NCBI GenBank assembly: GCA_014874455.1
Contig: JADBJL010000001.1
Coordinates: forward strand, 1-64,000
DNA: 64,000 nt
DNA from: Thermomicrobiaceae bacterium
GTDB taxonomy: Bacteria > Chloroflexota > Chloroflexia > Thermomicrobiales > Thermomicrobiaceae
Direction of reading: 5' to 3'
In this document: in pieces, positions 42,786 through 51,731 of the stretch
Numbering within the stretch: the stretch's first letter is position 1
How the letters are laid out: each line of letters opens with the position of its first letter
Translations under genes and position numbers: made by a program
Notes under the pieces: generated by a model
What the model saw: the letters and a program-made list of their open reading frames with translations, nothing else
The model's database searches: none
Told to the model about the DNA's origin: nothing

Positions 42786-43649
42786 CTACAGGACACGACC
42801 GCAACGCGGGCAGAAGACGTCCTCCTCCCGCACGGGCGCATGACAGTATGGGCACGTACCGGCAACAGGCGGAGTGGCAGCCTGTTGCCTCCGCTGGCGC
42901 GCGACGACGGCGGTGTCCATCGCCGAGATGTCGGCAGGACGCCCTGGTAAGTCCGCCTGCTGTGTCGTCTCCGCGACACGGATCGGTCTGGTCTGCTCCG
43001 TTTCCGGTCGCCGCGGCTCCGTCTTGTATGCGACCGGCGACTGCCCGGCGCTGGCCGGAGCACGCGGTGGATACCGTCGAGTCGGCGTCTCCTGGCGTTG
43101 AAACCCTTCGTCGAGCGGCTCGTACTCGACGAGGGGCGCCTGTCCGAACAGCGCGAGGTACATGATGATGGGGAGAAACGCGGCTGCTCCACCCAGCAGC
43201 AGCCACCCCAGGCTCTCGCTGAGCAGCCCCGCCACCACGGCGCGTTCGAACAGGCCGAGCTCGTTCTGAAGCAGGAAGATGCGGATGTTGCGCAATGAGA
43301 AACCGAGCAAGAGCGCGCCGTTCCCCGCGGCCACCAGCGCCCCGGCCAATCGCCCAGCGAGACCTGGGGCTGGCAGGACGAGCGCCGCGCCCAGCCCGTA
43401 CCCGATCAGAAATGTGCTCCCGACCAGCAAGAGCATGGCAACGAGAAAGACAGCGCCGTTTTCGCTCAGTCCGCTCCGCGCCGCCAGATCCCGCCCCCAC
43501 GGCCCTGCCCAGAACTCACCGAGCACCACGCCCAGCAGCACCCCGAACGAGACCAGTACCTCGCGCTGGGCTCCTCGCCAGAAGCCGATCGGCACGAAGA
43601 GCGCGAGGAGGATCAATAGCAGCACATCGAGTAGGAGATAGGGATTCAC
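42786..43649 (-). CDS. CvpA-like membrane protein with C-terminal zinc ribbon
   Basis: 287-aa protein. The N-terminal half has about five hydrophobic helices with a CvpA-like look (LLLDVLLLILLALFVPIGFW then RGAQREVLVSFGVLLGVVLG). A Pro/Arg/Thr-rich linker of about 75 residues follows, and the end is a zinc ribbon, CPYCHAPVREEDVFCPRCGR. Start GTG at 43649 is supported by GGGAGGAG just upstream. It follows fixC by 65 bases. CvpA-family proteins are membrane proteins with loosely defined roles in colicin production and envelope stress; I do not assign a function here. Confidence 0.68.
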   Translation of the reverse strand: MNPYLLLDVLLLILLALFVPIGFWRGAQREVLVSFGVLLGVVLGEFWAGPWGRDLAARSGLSENGAVFLVAMLLLVGSTFLIGYGLGAALVLPAPGLAGRLAGALVAAGNGALLLGFSLRNIRIFLLQNELGLFERAVVAGLLSESLGWLLLGGAAAFLPIIMYLALFGQAPLVEYEPLDEGFQRQETPTRRYPPRAPASAGQSPVAYKTEPRRPETEQTRPIRVAETTQQADLPGRPADISAMDTAVVARQRRQQAATPPVAGTCPYCHAPVREEDVFCPRCGRVL

Positions 43650-43714
43650 GATGCTCCTCCCGGCTATCGGGCCTGACGCGGCACACACGACACCGGGCAA
43701 AGCGTACCACGCCC

Positions 43715-45013
43715 CTAGCGCAGTAACCTCGCTGCTGCTACGACGTCGCGGAGCGTTCGGCCAGGCGGCAGCGCTGTGCGGAGCTGGCCAGCGATCTTCG
43801 CGTACTTACGCGCTTTCGGCGTCCCGTCGACCGTAAGGTAATCGCGGAGTGCGCTCGCCAGCGCCTCAGGAACCTGCCGGAGCAAATAGGGCCGCCGATG
43901 CACGAATGACGTGACGTTTCGGATAGTGTAGAGATCCTGGAGGACGAAACTGTCCTCCAGCAGTTCCTGGTAGCGACTCAAACCAGCAGCCGAGAAGTCG
44001 CCGCTCTGTTTGGCTTCGATGATAGCCTGCGCGGCCAACTTGCCGGAGATCATGGCGAAGTTCGATCCCTCGCGGCTGATCGGATTCACGAACCCCGCAG
44101 CGTCCCCCACCACCAGCGCCCCATCGATGAACAGTTTCGGTAGCGCATACCAGCCACCTTCAGGGATGAGGTGCGCCGAGTATTCGACCAGTTCACCGCC
44201 CTCCAGCAGGGGGGCAATCGCCGGGTGCCGCTTGAAACGCTCGAGCATGTCGCTCACGTTGATCCCACTCTCGATTAGGTCTGAAAGCAGTGCGCCGGTT
44301 CCGACGGAGAGCGTCTCGCGATTCGTGTAGATGAAGCCGTAGCCGAGCAGTCCTGCGGTCGACTCGCCGAACACCTCCATCGCCACCCCGAGACCGGCTG
44401 GCACGCCGAACCGCTCGTTGATCACGTCTTCGGACAGGCGGATCATCTCCTTGGCCACCAGCGCTTGTTCGCTCGGCTGCCATTCCCGATGCATGCCCGC
44501 CTTCTGCGCCAGCAACGAATTCGCCCCGTCTGCCAGCACCACCACGTCAGCGAGCAACTCGTCGCCCTCGTCTCCTGCCCGCACACCGGCGACCGCACCG
44601 TCGCGCCACACCACGTCGTCGACGGTCATACCGGTGGCAATGTACGCGCCGGCTGCCTCGGCCTGTGAGGCGAACCACTGATCCCACGCGGCTCGCATGA
44701 CGCTGAAGGCGTTGTACGGCTCCTGTGCGAACGCTGGTGTCCGGTAACTCAAGCTGATCGCGCTGTCCTGGGTGAGCAGTACGTAGCGCTGCTCGATGAT
44801 CGCCCGCTCCAAGGGGGCCTCGCGCCAGAAGCCGGGAACCAGCTCCTCCGTCGGCTGGCGATATAGGATCCCGCCCATGACGTTCTTGGCGCCGGGGTAG
44901 CCGCCACGCTCGAGGATCACGACCTCAAGACCCGCTCGCGCCAGTGTCAACCCAGCGGCCACCCCTGCCGGCCCGGCGCCAACCACGATGACATCGACCT
45001 TCTCCTGGCTCAT
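43715..45013 (-). CDS. fixC: FixC-type electron-transfer flavoprotein:quinone oxidoreductase
   Basis: 432-aa FAD protein passing electrons from EtfAB to quinone. The N-terminal dinucleotide motif is DVIVVGAGPAGVAAGLTLAR, then ILERGGYPGAKNVMGGILY (FixC/ETF-QO hallmark). The FAD-binding motif near residue 300 is FIDGALVVGDAAGFVNPISR, followed by EGSNFAMISGKLAAQAI. The ATG at 45013 lies 25 bases after etfA. The usual partner, the small ferredoxin-like FixX with CxxC clusters, is not encoded directly downstream or elsewhere in the window. The ETF-QO Fe-S domain is not fused here, so an electron carrier is missing from the locus. Confidence 0.92.
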   Translation of the reverse strand: MSQEKVDVIVVGAGPAGVAAGLTLARAGLEVVILERGGYPGAKNVMGGILYRQPTEELVPGFWREAPLERAIIEQRYVLLTQDSAISLSYRTPAFAQEPYNAFSVMRAAWDQWFASQAEAAGAYIATGMTVDDVVWRDGAVAGVRAGDEGDELLADVVVLADGANSLLAQKAGMHREWQPSEQALVAKEMIRLSEDVINERFGVPAGLGVAMEVFGESTAGLLGYGFIYTNRETLSVGTGALLSDLIESGINVSDMLERFKRHPAIAPLLEGGELVEYSAHLIPEGGWYALPKLFIDGALVVGDAAGFVNPISREGSNFAMISGKLAAQAIIEAKQSGDFSAAGLSRYQELLEDSFVLQDLYTIRNVTSFVHRRPYLLRQVPEALASALRDYLTVDGTPKARKYAKIAGQLRTALPPGRTLRDVVAAARLLR

Positions 45014-45038
45014 CCGACCTCCGTGCCAGGCAGCGCGC

Positions 45039-46034
45039 TCACGCTGTCCCGCGGAGTTCGCGCAACCGCTTCGTCAGCCTGGGGACAATCTCGAACAGGT
45101 CACCGACGATCGCGAAGTCCGCCATCTTGACCAGCGGCGCGTTGGGATCGCGGTTGATGACCACGATCGTGTCCGAACTCCGCATCCCCACCGTATGCTG
45201 TACGGCGCCGGAGACCCCGACGCCGAGGTACAGCTTGGGCCGGATGTTCTTGCCGGTCTGGCCGATCTGCTCGTAGTGGGGCCGCCAGCCCAGATCGCTC
45301 ACCGCCCGCGTGCAGCCGACAGCACCGTCGAGCGCCGCCGCTAGTTCCTCCACCAGGCGGAAGTTCTCCGCCGACCCGACCCCACGCCCACCGACAACGA
45401 CGATCGGCGCATTCTCCAGGTTGGTCATTCCCTTGGGTTTCTCGACGAGCTGCGTGACGACTACCGCTCGGTCAGCATCGGTCAACGAGACGGCAAGCTG
45501 CTCGATCGGAACCTGCAGGCCCGGCTGCGCCTCAGGCACGGCGAATGCGCCTGAACGCACGGTGACGAACACCCGCTGGCTCCGAGCGGCGCGCACGGTG
45601 GTGAGCAGTTTGTCCTGGTAGACCGGGCGCGTGGCAGTCACCGTCTCGTCATCCACCTCGATCCGGACACAGTTGACCAGGTGGGCGGCCCGAAACGTCG
45701 CGGCCAAGAGCGGTGCGACGTCGCGCCCCAAGGTGGTTGCTGGCAGGAGGATCAGGGCTGGATCGGATGCCGCGATCGCCGCCTCGACAGCCCGCGCGGC
45801 GCGCGCCGCAACCGGTTCACCGAGTGCCGGGTCATCTGCGAGTAGCACACGATCCGCACCCAAATGGCCCGCCAGCTCCGCGACCCTCTGGACTCCACTC
45901 CCGATCACCAACCCGACGAGCTCGCCCCCGAGCCGATCGGCAAGCGGCCGGCCGGCACCGAAGAGCTCGAGCGAGGCTGGCCTCGCCTCACTTCCGACCG
46001 TCTCCACGACGACTAACACGCGTTCTTGCGCCAC
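45039..46034 (-). CDS. etfA: electron transfer flavoprotein subunit alpha (FixB-like)
   Basis: 331-aa alpha subunit carrying the functional FAD of ETF. The C-terminal FAD domain is diagnostic: IVVVGGRGVGSAENFRLVEE, GCTRAVSDLGWRPHYEQIGQ, TGKNIRPKLYLGVGVSGAVQ and INRDPNAPLVKMADFAIVGD. The N-terminal domain forms the contact with the beta subunit. ATG at 46034, 29 bases after etfB. Receives electrons from the acyl-CoA dehydrogenase at the head of the operon and delivers them to FixC. Confidence 0.95.
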   Translation of the reverse strand: MAQERVLVVVETVGSEARPASLELFGAGRPLADRLGGELVGLVIGSGVQRVAELAGHLGADRVLLADDPALGEPVAARAARAVEAAIAASDPALILLPATTLGRDVAPLLAATFRAAHLVNCVRIEVDDETVTATRPVYQDKLLTTVRAARSQRVFVTVRSGAFAVPEAQPGLQVPIEQLAVSLTDADRAVVVTQLVEKPKGMTNLENAPIVVVGGRGVGSAENFRLVEELAAALDGAVGCTRAVSDLGWRPHYEQIGQTGKNIRPKLYLGVGVSGAVQHTVGMRSSDTIVVINRDPNAPLVKMADFAIVGDLFEIVPRLTKRLRELRGTA

Positions 46035-46063
46035 CGCGTCATCCTTTCGGTGCTTCGGCGCGG

Positions 46064-46828
46064 TTAGATCAACCGGCGCTCTTGCAGGAACGCGACCAAC
46101 TGCTCCACCGCCTGATCCGGGTCGACGTCCCGCAACACGATCCCAGCCGCCTTTTCCTCTTCGAGAAAGAGTCCGCCCCAGCTCACGACCGGCGTTAGGT
46201 CTTCCTCTGTCAGGCCGAGGTCGACCGGCGAGAGACGCTCGCTCGGCTTGCGGCGGGCTTCCATAATCCCTCTCAGCGTCGGCAGTCGCGGCTCATCCAG
46301 GGCCGACAGCGCGCAGAGAAGCGCTGGCGGCTGAACCTGCTGGAACTGGTGCCCGTCCTCGATCTCTCGTTCCAGCGTCAGGACGCCGTCCCGGTACTCC
46401 CAGCCGACGACGTTGCTCACGAGCGGGATTCCGAGCAACGCTGCGACCTGCGGGCCCACGTTGCCCGTGCCGGCATCGCTCGTCTCCTGCCCGGCCCAGA
46501 TGAGATCCGGAGCCTCGCGTCGTAGCCAGGCGGCGAGTGCTCTGGCCGTCGCCAGGCTATCGCCCGGCAGGCCAGGCCCCTCGATCGCCACCGCCCGGTC
46601 GGCTCCCATTGCGAGGCAGCGGTTCAAGGTCTCCCGGGCGGTTCCGACGCTGGCCACCACGACTTCAGCGCCGCTGACCTGCTCCTTCATTCGCAATGCG
46701 GCCTCGACGGCATACAGGTCGTACTCGTTGGTCGCCTGCGGCGTCCCGGGAACGAGGTCGCCAAGCCGCGGATCGAACCGGATCGCGTTGGGGTCGGGCA
46801 CCTGCTTCACCAGCACCGCGATCTTCAC
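46064..46828 (-). CDS. etfB: electron transfer flavoprotein subunit beta (FixA-like)
   Basis: 254-aa beta subunit. Signature motifs: MKIAVLVKQVPDPNAIRFDP at the N-terminus, TNEYDLYAVEAALRMKE, CLAMGADRAVAIEGP, and IWAGQETSDAGTGNVGPQVA followed by ALLGIPLVSNVVGWEY. In ordinary ETF this subunit binds AMP; in bifurcating FixAB it binds a second FAD. The DAGTGNVGPQVA loop resembles both, and I cannot decide which by eye. ATG at 46828. Operon with etfA and fixC downstream. Confidence 0.95.
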   Translation of the reverse strand: MKIAVLVKQVPDPNAIRFDPRLGDLVPGTPQATNEYDLYAVEAALRMKEQVSGAEVVVASVGTARETLNRCLAMGADRAVAIEGPGLPGDSLATARALAAWLRREAPDLIWAGQETSDAGTGNVGPQVAALLGIPLVSNVVGWEYRDGVLTLEREIEDGHQFQQVQPPALLCALSALDEPRLPTLRGIMEARRKPSERLSPVDLGLTEEDLTPVVSWGGLFLEEEKAAGIVLRDVDPDQAVEQLVAFLQERRLI

Positions 46829-46957
46829 CGTCTCGCTCCACTTCGTTCAGCCCTTCTGCCGCTAGGGGGTACACGACAGGCAAACCGGAGCAGTGCCTCG
46901 AATCCACCGCCGAAGCGGGCCCGCCCGGTGAAACCGCGTGCGTCGTACAGCGAGAGG

Positions 46958-47731
46958 TTACAGGCCGCGGAACACCGGAGCGCGCTTTTCGAGGAAGGCG
47001 CTCATCCCCTCCCGCTGATCGGCTGTGCTGAACGCCAGCGCAAAGGCCTGAGCTTCCAGCGCCAGCCCGGCTTCCAGATCCACGTCCAGGCCTCGCCGGA
47101 TAGCCTCCTTGGCGAGGCGAACCGCCACCGGCCCGTTGCGCGCGACGTCGGCAGCCAACGCTCGAGCACGCTCGAGTAGCTCGCTGGGTGGATAGACCGC
47201 GTTAACGAGCCCGGTCCGCAGGGCTTCCTCCGCGGCCACCCGTCGGCCCGTGAAGATCAGTTCCCGCGCCAGCCCGGGGCCGACCAGGCGTGGCAACCGC
47301 TGGGTTCCTCCCCAGCCTGGCGGCACGCCGAGCGTCACCTCGGGCTGGCCCAGCACGGCCTTCTCACTTGCCAGCCGGATATCGCAGGCCAGGGCGATCT
47401 CGCAGCCACCTCCGAGCGCGTAACCGTTGATCGCCGCGATCACCGGTTGGGGTGCCGACTCGATCGCCGAGCACACGGCCTGGCCTAACCGCGCGAACGT
47501 GAGCGCCTCTGCCGGCCCTTTGTCCTTCATCTCAGCGATGTCGGCGCCAGCGATGAAAGCCCGGTCGCCCGCTCCTGTCAGGACGATAGCCCGCACGGAG
47601 GGATCCTGCGCCAGCTCGTCGAACCTTGCCAGCAACTCTCGCAGCGTCTCGGTATCGAGAGCATTCAGTCGCTCGGGGCGGTCGACCGTGACGGTGGCGA
47701 CGTGGCCTTCGCGAGTCACTCGGATCGGCAT
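46958..47731 (-). CDS. enoyl-CoA hydratase
   Basis: 257-aa crotonase-fold enzyme hydrating trans-2-enoyl-CoA in beta-oxidation. Oxyanion-hole segments are [10 protein letters not shown] and [13 protein letters not shown]. Both catalytic glutamates are present: E111 in GGGCE and E131 in LGQPEVTLG, followed by [13 protein letters not shown]. The presence of both makes a true hydratase likely rather than an isomerase or other crotonase. ATG at 47731. It lies between acyl-CoA dehydrogenase and etfB on the same strand, with gaps of about 130-140 bases. It acts on the product of the preceding enzyme. Confidence 0.92.
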   Translation of the reverse strand: MPIRVTREGHVATVTVDRPERLNALDTETLRELLARFDELAQDPSVRAIVLTGAGDRAFIAGADIAEMKDKGPAEALTFARLGQAVCSAIESAPQPVIAAINGYALGGGCEIALACDIRLASEKAVLGQPEVTLGVPPGWGGTQRLPRLVGPGLARELIFTGRRVAAEEALRTGLVNAVYPPSELLERARALAADVARNGPVAVRLAKEAIRRGLDVDLEAGLALEAQAFALAFSTADQREGMSAFLEKRAPVFRGL

Positions 47732-47871
47732 CGGTCTCCCCTTTCATTGCTCCACGCGCCATCCACGATCCGGCGCAGCTCGGCAGCGAAGATCCGAGAG
47801 CGGAACCGGCTCGCGTTCTGGCAAGCGCAGTTCCTCACCTGCCAGGCCAGACGCCGGTATCGCCCTCGGGC

Positions 47872-49083
47872 TCAGGCACGCGCGGCCTGCTCCTCGAATG
47901 CCTGAGCCGGTGGCTGCGGGCAACGCAGCGGCCGGTCGATCCGATAACCGAGCGCGTACTCCGCCTGGAGGATTTGGTGGATCTCCCTGGTGCCCTCGTA
48001 GATGACCGCACCGCGAGAGTTCCGCAGGTAGCGCTCCACCGGATATTCGTTCGAGAAGCCGTACGCGCCGTGAATCTGGACGGCGTCGTTGGCCGCCTCG
48101 AAGGCCGCATCGCAGGCGACCCACTTGGCCAGCGAGGTCTCGCGGGTGTTGCGGATACCGCGGTTCTTGAGCTCCGCCGCTCGGAACACGAGCAGCCGCG
48201 ATGTCTCGTAGCCTTTCACCATTTTGGCGATCATCTGCTGTACGAGCTGGAACCGGCCAATCTCCTGACCGAACGCCTGCCGCTCGTGGCAGTACTTGAT
48301 GCTGGCTTCCAGGCACGCCCGGATCAGCCCGCACGCTCCAGCGGCGACCGTAAAGCGCCCCTGGTCGATAGCGCTCATCGCGATCTTGAACCCCTCGCCC
48401 GGCTCACCGATCATGTTCTCCGCCGGAACCCGCACACCCTGCATCGAGATCCAGCCCGTATCGCCAGCCCGAATACCCAGCTTGCCGTGGATCGAGCCGG
48501 TCGTCAGTCCGTCCATGCCCCGCTCGAGCATGAACGCCACCAGGCCACGGTGCTTCTGCGCGGGGTCGAGCGTCGCGAAGACGAGAAAGTGATCGGCCGT
48601 ATTGGCGAGCGAGATCCACATCTTCTCGCCGTTGAGGACGTAGAAATCGCCGTCTTTCACGGCTCGGGTCTGGATGTTTCCAGCATCCGAGCCAGCGCCT
48701 GGCTCCGTCAAGGCGAAGGTAGCGAGCTTTTCTCCCCTCGCCTGTGGCACCAGCCAGCGCTGCTTCTGCTCCTCGGTCGCCCATTGGTGCAGAGTGAGAC
48801 TGTTCAGCCCGACATGGACGCTGATCACCACTCGGAGAAAGGTATCGACCGCTTCTAGCTCCTCGCAGGCGAGCGCCAGGCTGACGTAGTCGAAGCCACC
48901 ACCGCCGTAACGCTCCGGTATGGGTAGGCCCAGGATGCCCAGCTCGCCCATCTTGCGGAAGACCTCGGGGTGGTATTCACCCTTGGCGTCCCAGTCACGG
49001 ATGTACGGGGCCACCTCGCGCTGGGCGAACTCACGCACCATATCGCGCACCTGGATCTGCTCAGGAGTCAGTTCGAAGTCCAT
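47872..49083 (-). CDS. acyl-CoA dehydrogenase
   Basis: 403-aa flavoenzyme introducing the 2,3 double bond into acyl-CoA, with ETF as electron acceptor. Motifs: ALTEPGAGSDAGNIQTRA (FAD/substrate), the C-terminal QIHGAYGFSNEYPVERYLRN, and catalytic E363 in AVIYEGTREIHQ. The chain-length specificity (short, medium or branched) cannot be told. ATG at 49083 has GGAGG upstream; the much longer open frame continues upstream antisense to the divergent gene and is not used. Head of the run acd, ech, etfB, etfA, fixC, a self-contained acyl-CoA oxidation module. Confidence 0.94.
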   Translation of the reverse strand: MDFELTPEQIQVRDMVREFAQREVAPYIRDWDAKGEYHPEVFRKMGELGILGLPIPERYGGGGFDYVSLALACEELEAVDTFLRVVISVHVGLNSLTLHQWATEEQKQRWLVPQARGEKLATFALTEPGAGSDAGNIQTRAVKDGDFYVLNGEKMWISLANTADHFLVFATLDPAQKHRGLVAFMLERGMDGLTTGSIHGKLGIRAGDTGWISMQGVRVPAENMIGEPGEGFKIAMSAIDQGRFTVAAGACGLIRACLEASIKYCHERQAFGQEIGRFQLVQQMIAKMVKGYETSRLLVFRAAELKNRGIRNTRETSLAKWVACDAAFEAANDAVQIHGAYGFSNEYPVERYLRNSRGAVIYEGTREIHQILQAEYALGYRIDRPLRCPQPPAQAFEEQAARA

Positions 49084-49399
49084 CCCGGCCCTCCAGGAAC
49101 TCGGACGGCACCGGCGCGCGGTTCTCCACACTGAACCGCGCCGCTGGCGGCAGTATAGGCTAGGCTCGGAGGCCGGGCAAGCCACAGCGCGGCGCGAGTC
49201 TCGACGATTCGACCACGCCATGGGCGAACCGCTCGATGCCGGTAACAGGACGAGAGACCGACCAACAGCCAGCGTGAATCCGTACCAAACTCCCATGCAC
49301 ACGCGTAGAGGAGCGACGACTATGCAGTGAGGGAGTGCCCGTCTCCGCGTCGGCCTCTGCACGCTCGCGGAGCAACACGGCGCTGTGGAAGCGAACGCG
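49084..49399. other. intergenic region between acyl-CoA dehydrogenase and the duplicated helical protein
   Basis: 316 bases between divergent genes. I see no clear promoter pair, repeat or hairpin in it. Confidence 0.4.
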
Positions 49400-50356
49400 A
49401 TGCAGCACATGGTATCGCGCCTCGTCCTGGAGGCGCGCAACGACACGCTCGGTTCCGCGCTCGGCGTGATCCGCCAGGGGGCAGCCGAGCTGAGCCAGCC
49501 ACGACCCGACTTCACCCTTGTCGACGGCGCCAGCAACGCGCTGGAGCGGATCATCGAGGCCTGTGGCCTGACGGAGGCGCTCCGGCTCGCAGAGCTCATC
49601 CGTCTCGTCGAGCACGCGCTCGGGCTGGTGCGAGAAAGTCAAGGCCGTGTGCTCCTGGCGCCGTATGTGCAGGCGATGGTGCTCGACCTGGAACGCGCCG
49701 TCGTGGCCTTCACCACCGGCTCATCCGTCGAGCGCCTCCTGGAGCATGCTCGCGGGTTGAACGAGTTGATCGAGCGGTGGCAACCTGAACAACTCATCCT
49801 CTTGGATGCCTACGAACGTTCCGGTTCCGACGGAGGAGAAGAGTCTGAATCTCGTGAGAGCCCGGTTCTAAAAGTGACGAGCCGGCTCACGTTGAGTGCC
49901 GCAAGCTCTTCACACAGGGGTACCGGCTGGTTAGCCGGTGGCCTCCACAGCCATGATGCCCACCTCGATCAAACAGGAGAGGGAAAGCCGGATCCGCACG
50001 CGACCATCGGCGAAATCCTCTCCACGGCCGATATGCTCCTGACAGCGCTGAGCGCCATGCCGACTCGACTCGAACTGCTCGACGCACTGTATGTTTGTGC
50101 CAACACAATCGTGGATATGGCGACCGGATTGCCCGGGCCACTTCCACGGCTCGCTGCAGCAGCAGCCGAACTCCTCTCCTCCTGCCGGGCCCACCTGGTC
50201 GTGCCCGACGATCAAGCTCGCGAGTACCTGCGCACCCTCTGGTTGATGTCGAGCTTGCTTCTCGCAACGTCCGATCCACCACGAGCACTGCTGAGCGCCA
50301 TCGACAACCTGCTCGCCGAACCACCGCCACCGCCTCGCGCAGACAGTCGCGAGTGA
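49400..50356 (+). CDS. uncharacterised helical protein with internal duplication
   Basis: 318-aa, mostly alpha-helical protein that I do not recognise. Two halves look related: residues about 20-130 (LVDGASNALERIIEACGLTE then ALRLAELIRLVEHALGLVRE) and 203-308 (LLDALYVCANTIVDMATGLP then LPRLAAAAAELLSSCRAH). They are separated by a Ser/Glu-rich linker of about 65 residues. The helical rhythm recalls Hpt or CheA P1 domains, but neither half has the phospho-accepting His. The ATG at 49400 has GGAAG eight bases upstream; a GTG at 49385 is possible. It is followed by the lipoprotein gene with its own promoter. Hpt relation is speculative. Confidence 0.65.
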   Translation: MQHMVSRLVLEARNDTLGSALGVIRQGAAELSQPRPDFTLVDGASNALERIIEACGLTEALRLAELIRLVEHALGLVRESQGRVLLAPYVQAMVLDLERAVVAFTTGSSVERLLEHARGLNELIERWQPEQLILLDAYERSGSDGGEESESRESPVLKVTSRLTLSAASSSHRGTGWLAGGLHSHDAHLDQTGEGKPDPHATIGEILSTADMLLTALSAMPTRLELLDALYVCANTIVDMATGLPGPLPRLAAAAAELLSSCRAHLVVPDDQAREYLRTLWLMSSLLLATSDPPRALLSAIDNLLAEPPPPPRADSRE

Positions 50357-50445
50357 TGCCAGCACCCGGCTGTCGAAGCCATTGGCCCTTTCCCCGTGGC
50401 CTGTCCGGTCACGCGAACCGCCGGCCGGTCATGTGGCGGAGCGGC

Positions 50446-50454
50446 TGGTAGAAT
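50446..50454 (+). promoter_or_regulatory. extended -10 promoter of the lipoprotein gene
   Basis: TGGTAGAAT, identical to the element before the DUF1385 gene, lies about 54 bases before the lipoprotein ATG. No matching -35 is seen. Confidence 0.45.
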
Positions 50455-50507
50455 TGGCCGCCGGCTGGTTCGTGTGTCTGGAGAGCAGCGGAAGGAAACA
50501 GAAAGGG

Positions 50508-51008
50508 ATGCGCGAGGTCAGACCAGTGGCTCTAGCGATCGCCATCCTGCTGCTCATCACGAGCGTCCTCAGCGCGTGCGCCCGTGGGAAAGAGGGCGAG
50601 GCCCGGCCGACCGCGCCACCGCAAGAGGCTCGAACGGAGCAAGCGCCTACTTCGACCAGCACAGCCGAAGCCGCGCCTCAGCCGGCACGCGTTTCCGCCG
50701 GTGAGCTGCAGATGATTGAGGAGTGGCAGAGCAGCCAGGTGCCTGCCTACCCTGGCGCGACGCGCGTGCACTTCGAGACGTTTCCGACTCAGGTCGAAAA
50801 CGGCGGGATGATGGTCTTCCGCACTGCCGACACGCCTGAACGAGTCATCGCCTTCTACCGCGGAGCACTGAGAGCCCTAGGCTGGCAGGAACTACGGGCG
50901 GCCGCCGACAAGGTGGTCGCCGCACGAGGCGAGGCGGCCCTGACCGTCAACGTGAACCATGAGCAAGGGGCGACGGCGATTCTCCTGATGTTAACCGACG
51001 CCCCGTAG
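50508..51008 (+). CDS. predicted lipoprotein, 166 aa
   Basis: The N-terminus is a lipoprotein signal peptide: basic MREVRPVA, hydrophobic LAIAILLLITSVLSAC, with lipobox LSAC and the lipid-carrying Cys at about residue 23. A disordered Thr/Pro/Glu-rich tether of about 45 residues follows, then a folded domain with VPAYPGATRVHFETFPTQV, GGMMVFRTADTPERVIAFY and RGALRALGWQE. This domain resembles periplasmic DUF-type modules in which a helix binds a short beta sheet, but no name is certain. ATG 50508 is chosen to start directly before the signal peptide; purine-rich GAAGGA and GAAAGGG lie upstream. Exported and anchored to the membrane. Confidence 0.77.
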   Translation: MREVRPVALAIAILLLITSVLSACARGKEGEARPTAPPQEARTEQAPTSTSTAEAAPQPARVSAGELQMIEEWQSSQVPAYPGATRVHFETFPTQVENGGMMVFRTADTPERVIAFYRGALRALGWQELRAAADKVVAARGEAALTVNVNHEQGATAILLMLTDAP

Positions 51009-51074
51009 AGCCACTCCGCGCTGCAACTCCAGGGAGCGAGCTCTGGGCCCCTCGCCCATCCGCTGGCGGCTTCC

Positions 51075-51515
51075 TCACCGGCGCGCGACCAGCCGGTAGA
51101 GCGTGCCCAGGAAGAGCCCACAGAGCAAACCAAGAAAGAGTCCCAGGCGCGAGACGTCAGCCGGCTGCGTGGGCAAGGCGAGCACGGCTCGGAACGCCTG
51201 CGCCAGAGGCCCTGGGAGGAACAGCCAGCCGGCGACCGCCCCGACGAGTCCAGCGACGGCGATCAGGGCGAGGCTCTCCAGTAGCGGATCGCCGCTTCGC
51301 AAACTGCCCCGTTCCTGCTCCGGCGTACTCGCAGGGGAAACCGCGGGGGTTGCCAGCAGACCCAAGGCGAGGTCGGAAAATGAGGGATCGCGCTCGGCAT
51401 CCGGACGAGGAACAGCCGCGCCACACGCCTGACAACGCTCGGCTCCAGGTAGTAACGGCGCCCGGCACCATTGACAATAGTCGCGCGTCGAAGGCGGCGG
51501 AACATCGCTTTCCAT
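51075..51515 (-). CDS. zinc-ribbon protein with two membrane helices
   Basis: 146-aa protein. The N-terminus has a short zinc ribbon, CQWCRAPLLPGAERCQACGA, followed by a flexible linker. Two C-terminal membrane helices follow (ALIAVAGLVGAVAGWLFL and LGLFLGLLCGLFLGTLYRLV). The same general design, zinc ribbon with membrane helices, is seen in the CvpA-like protein at 42786-43649. ATG at 51515. It converges with the lipoprotein gene. Function unknown. Confidence 0.7.
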   Translation of the reverse strand: MESDVPPPSTRDYCQWCRAPLLPGAERCQACGAAVPRPDAERDPSFSDLALGLLATPAVSPASTPEQERGSLRSGDPLLESLALIAVAGLVGAVAGWLFLPGPLAQAFRAVLALPTQPADVSRLGLFLGLLCGLFLGTLYRLVARR

Positions 51516-51731
51516 AAGCGACGCCTCCCGTGAAGCCCTGAAGACGACAGTCAGTTCGATCTCGCTCTACCCCGAATGTATGCTCGTCGTCGGTGCGAAT
51601 CTAGTGGACTCCAGTACCGGAAATCCGATGTGACAACCCGGTCGACGATCGCCTCTCCTCGGTAGCACCCATCAGCGCGACCGGCCGCGTCGCCTGGCCG
51701 GCTGCGCGTCCCTGCTCCTGTGCCTCGCGCC

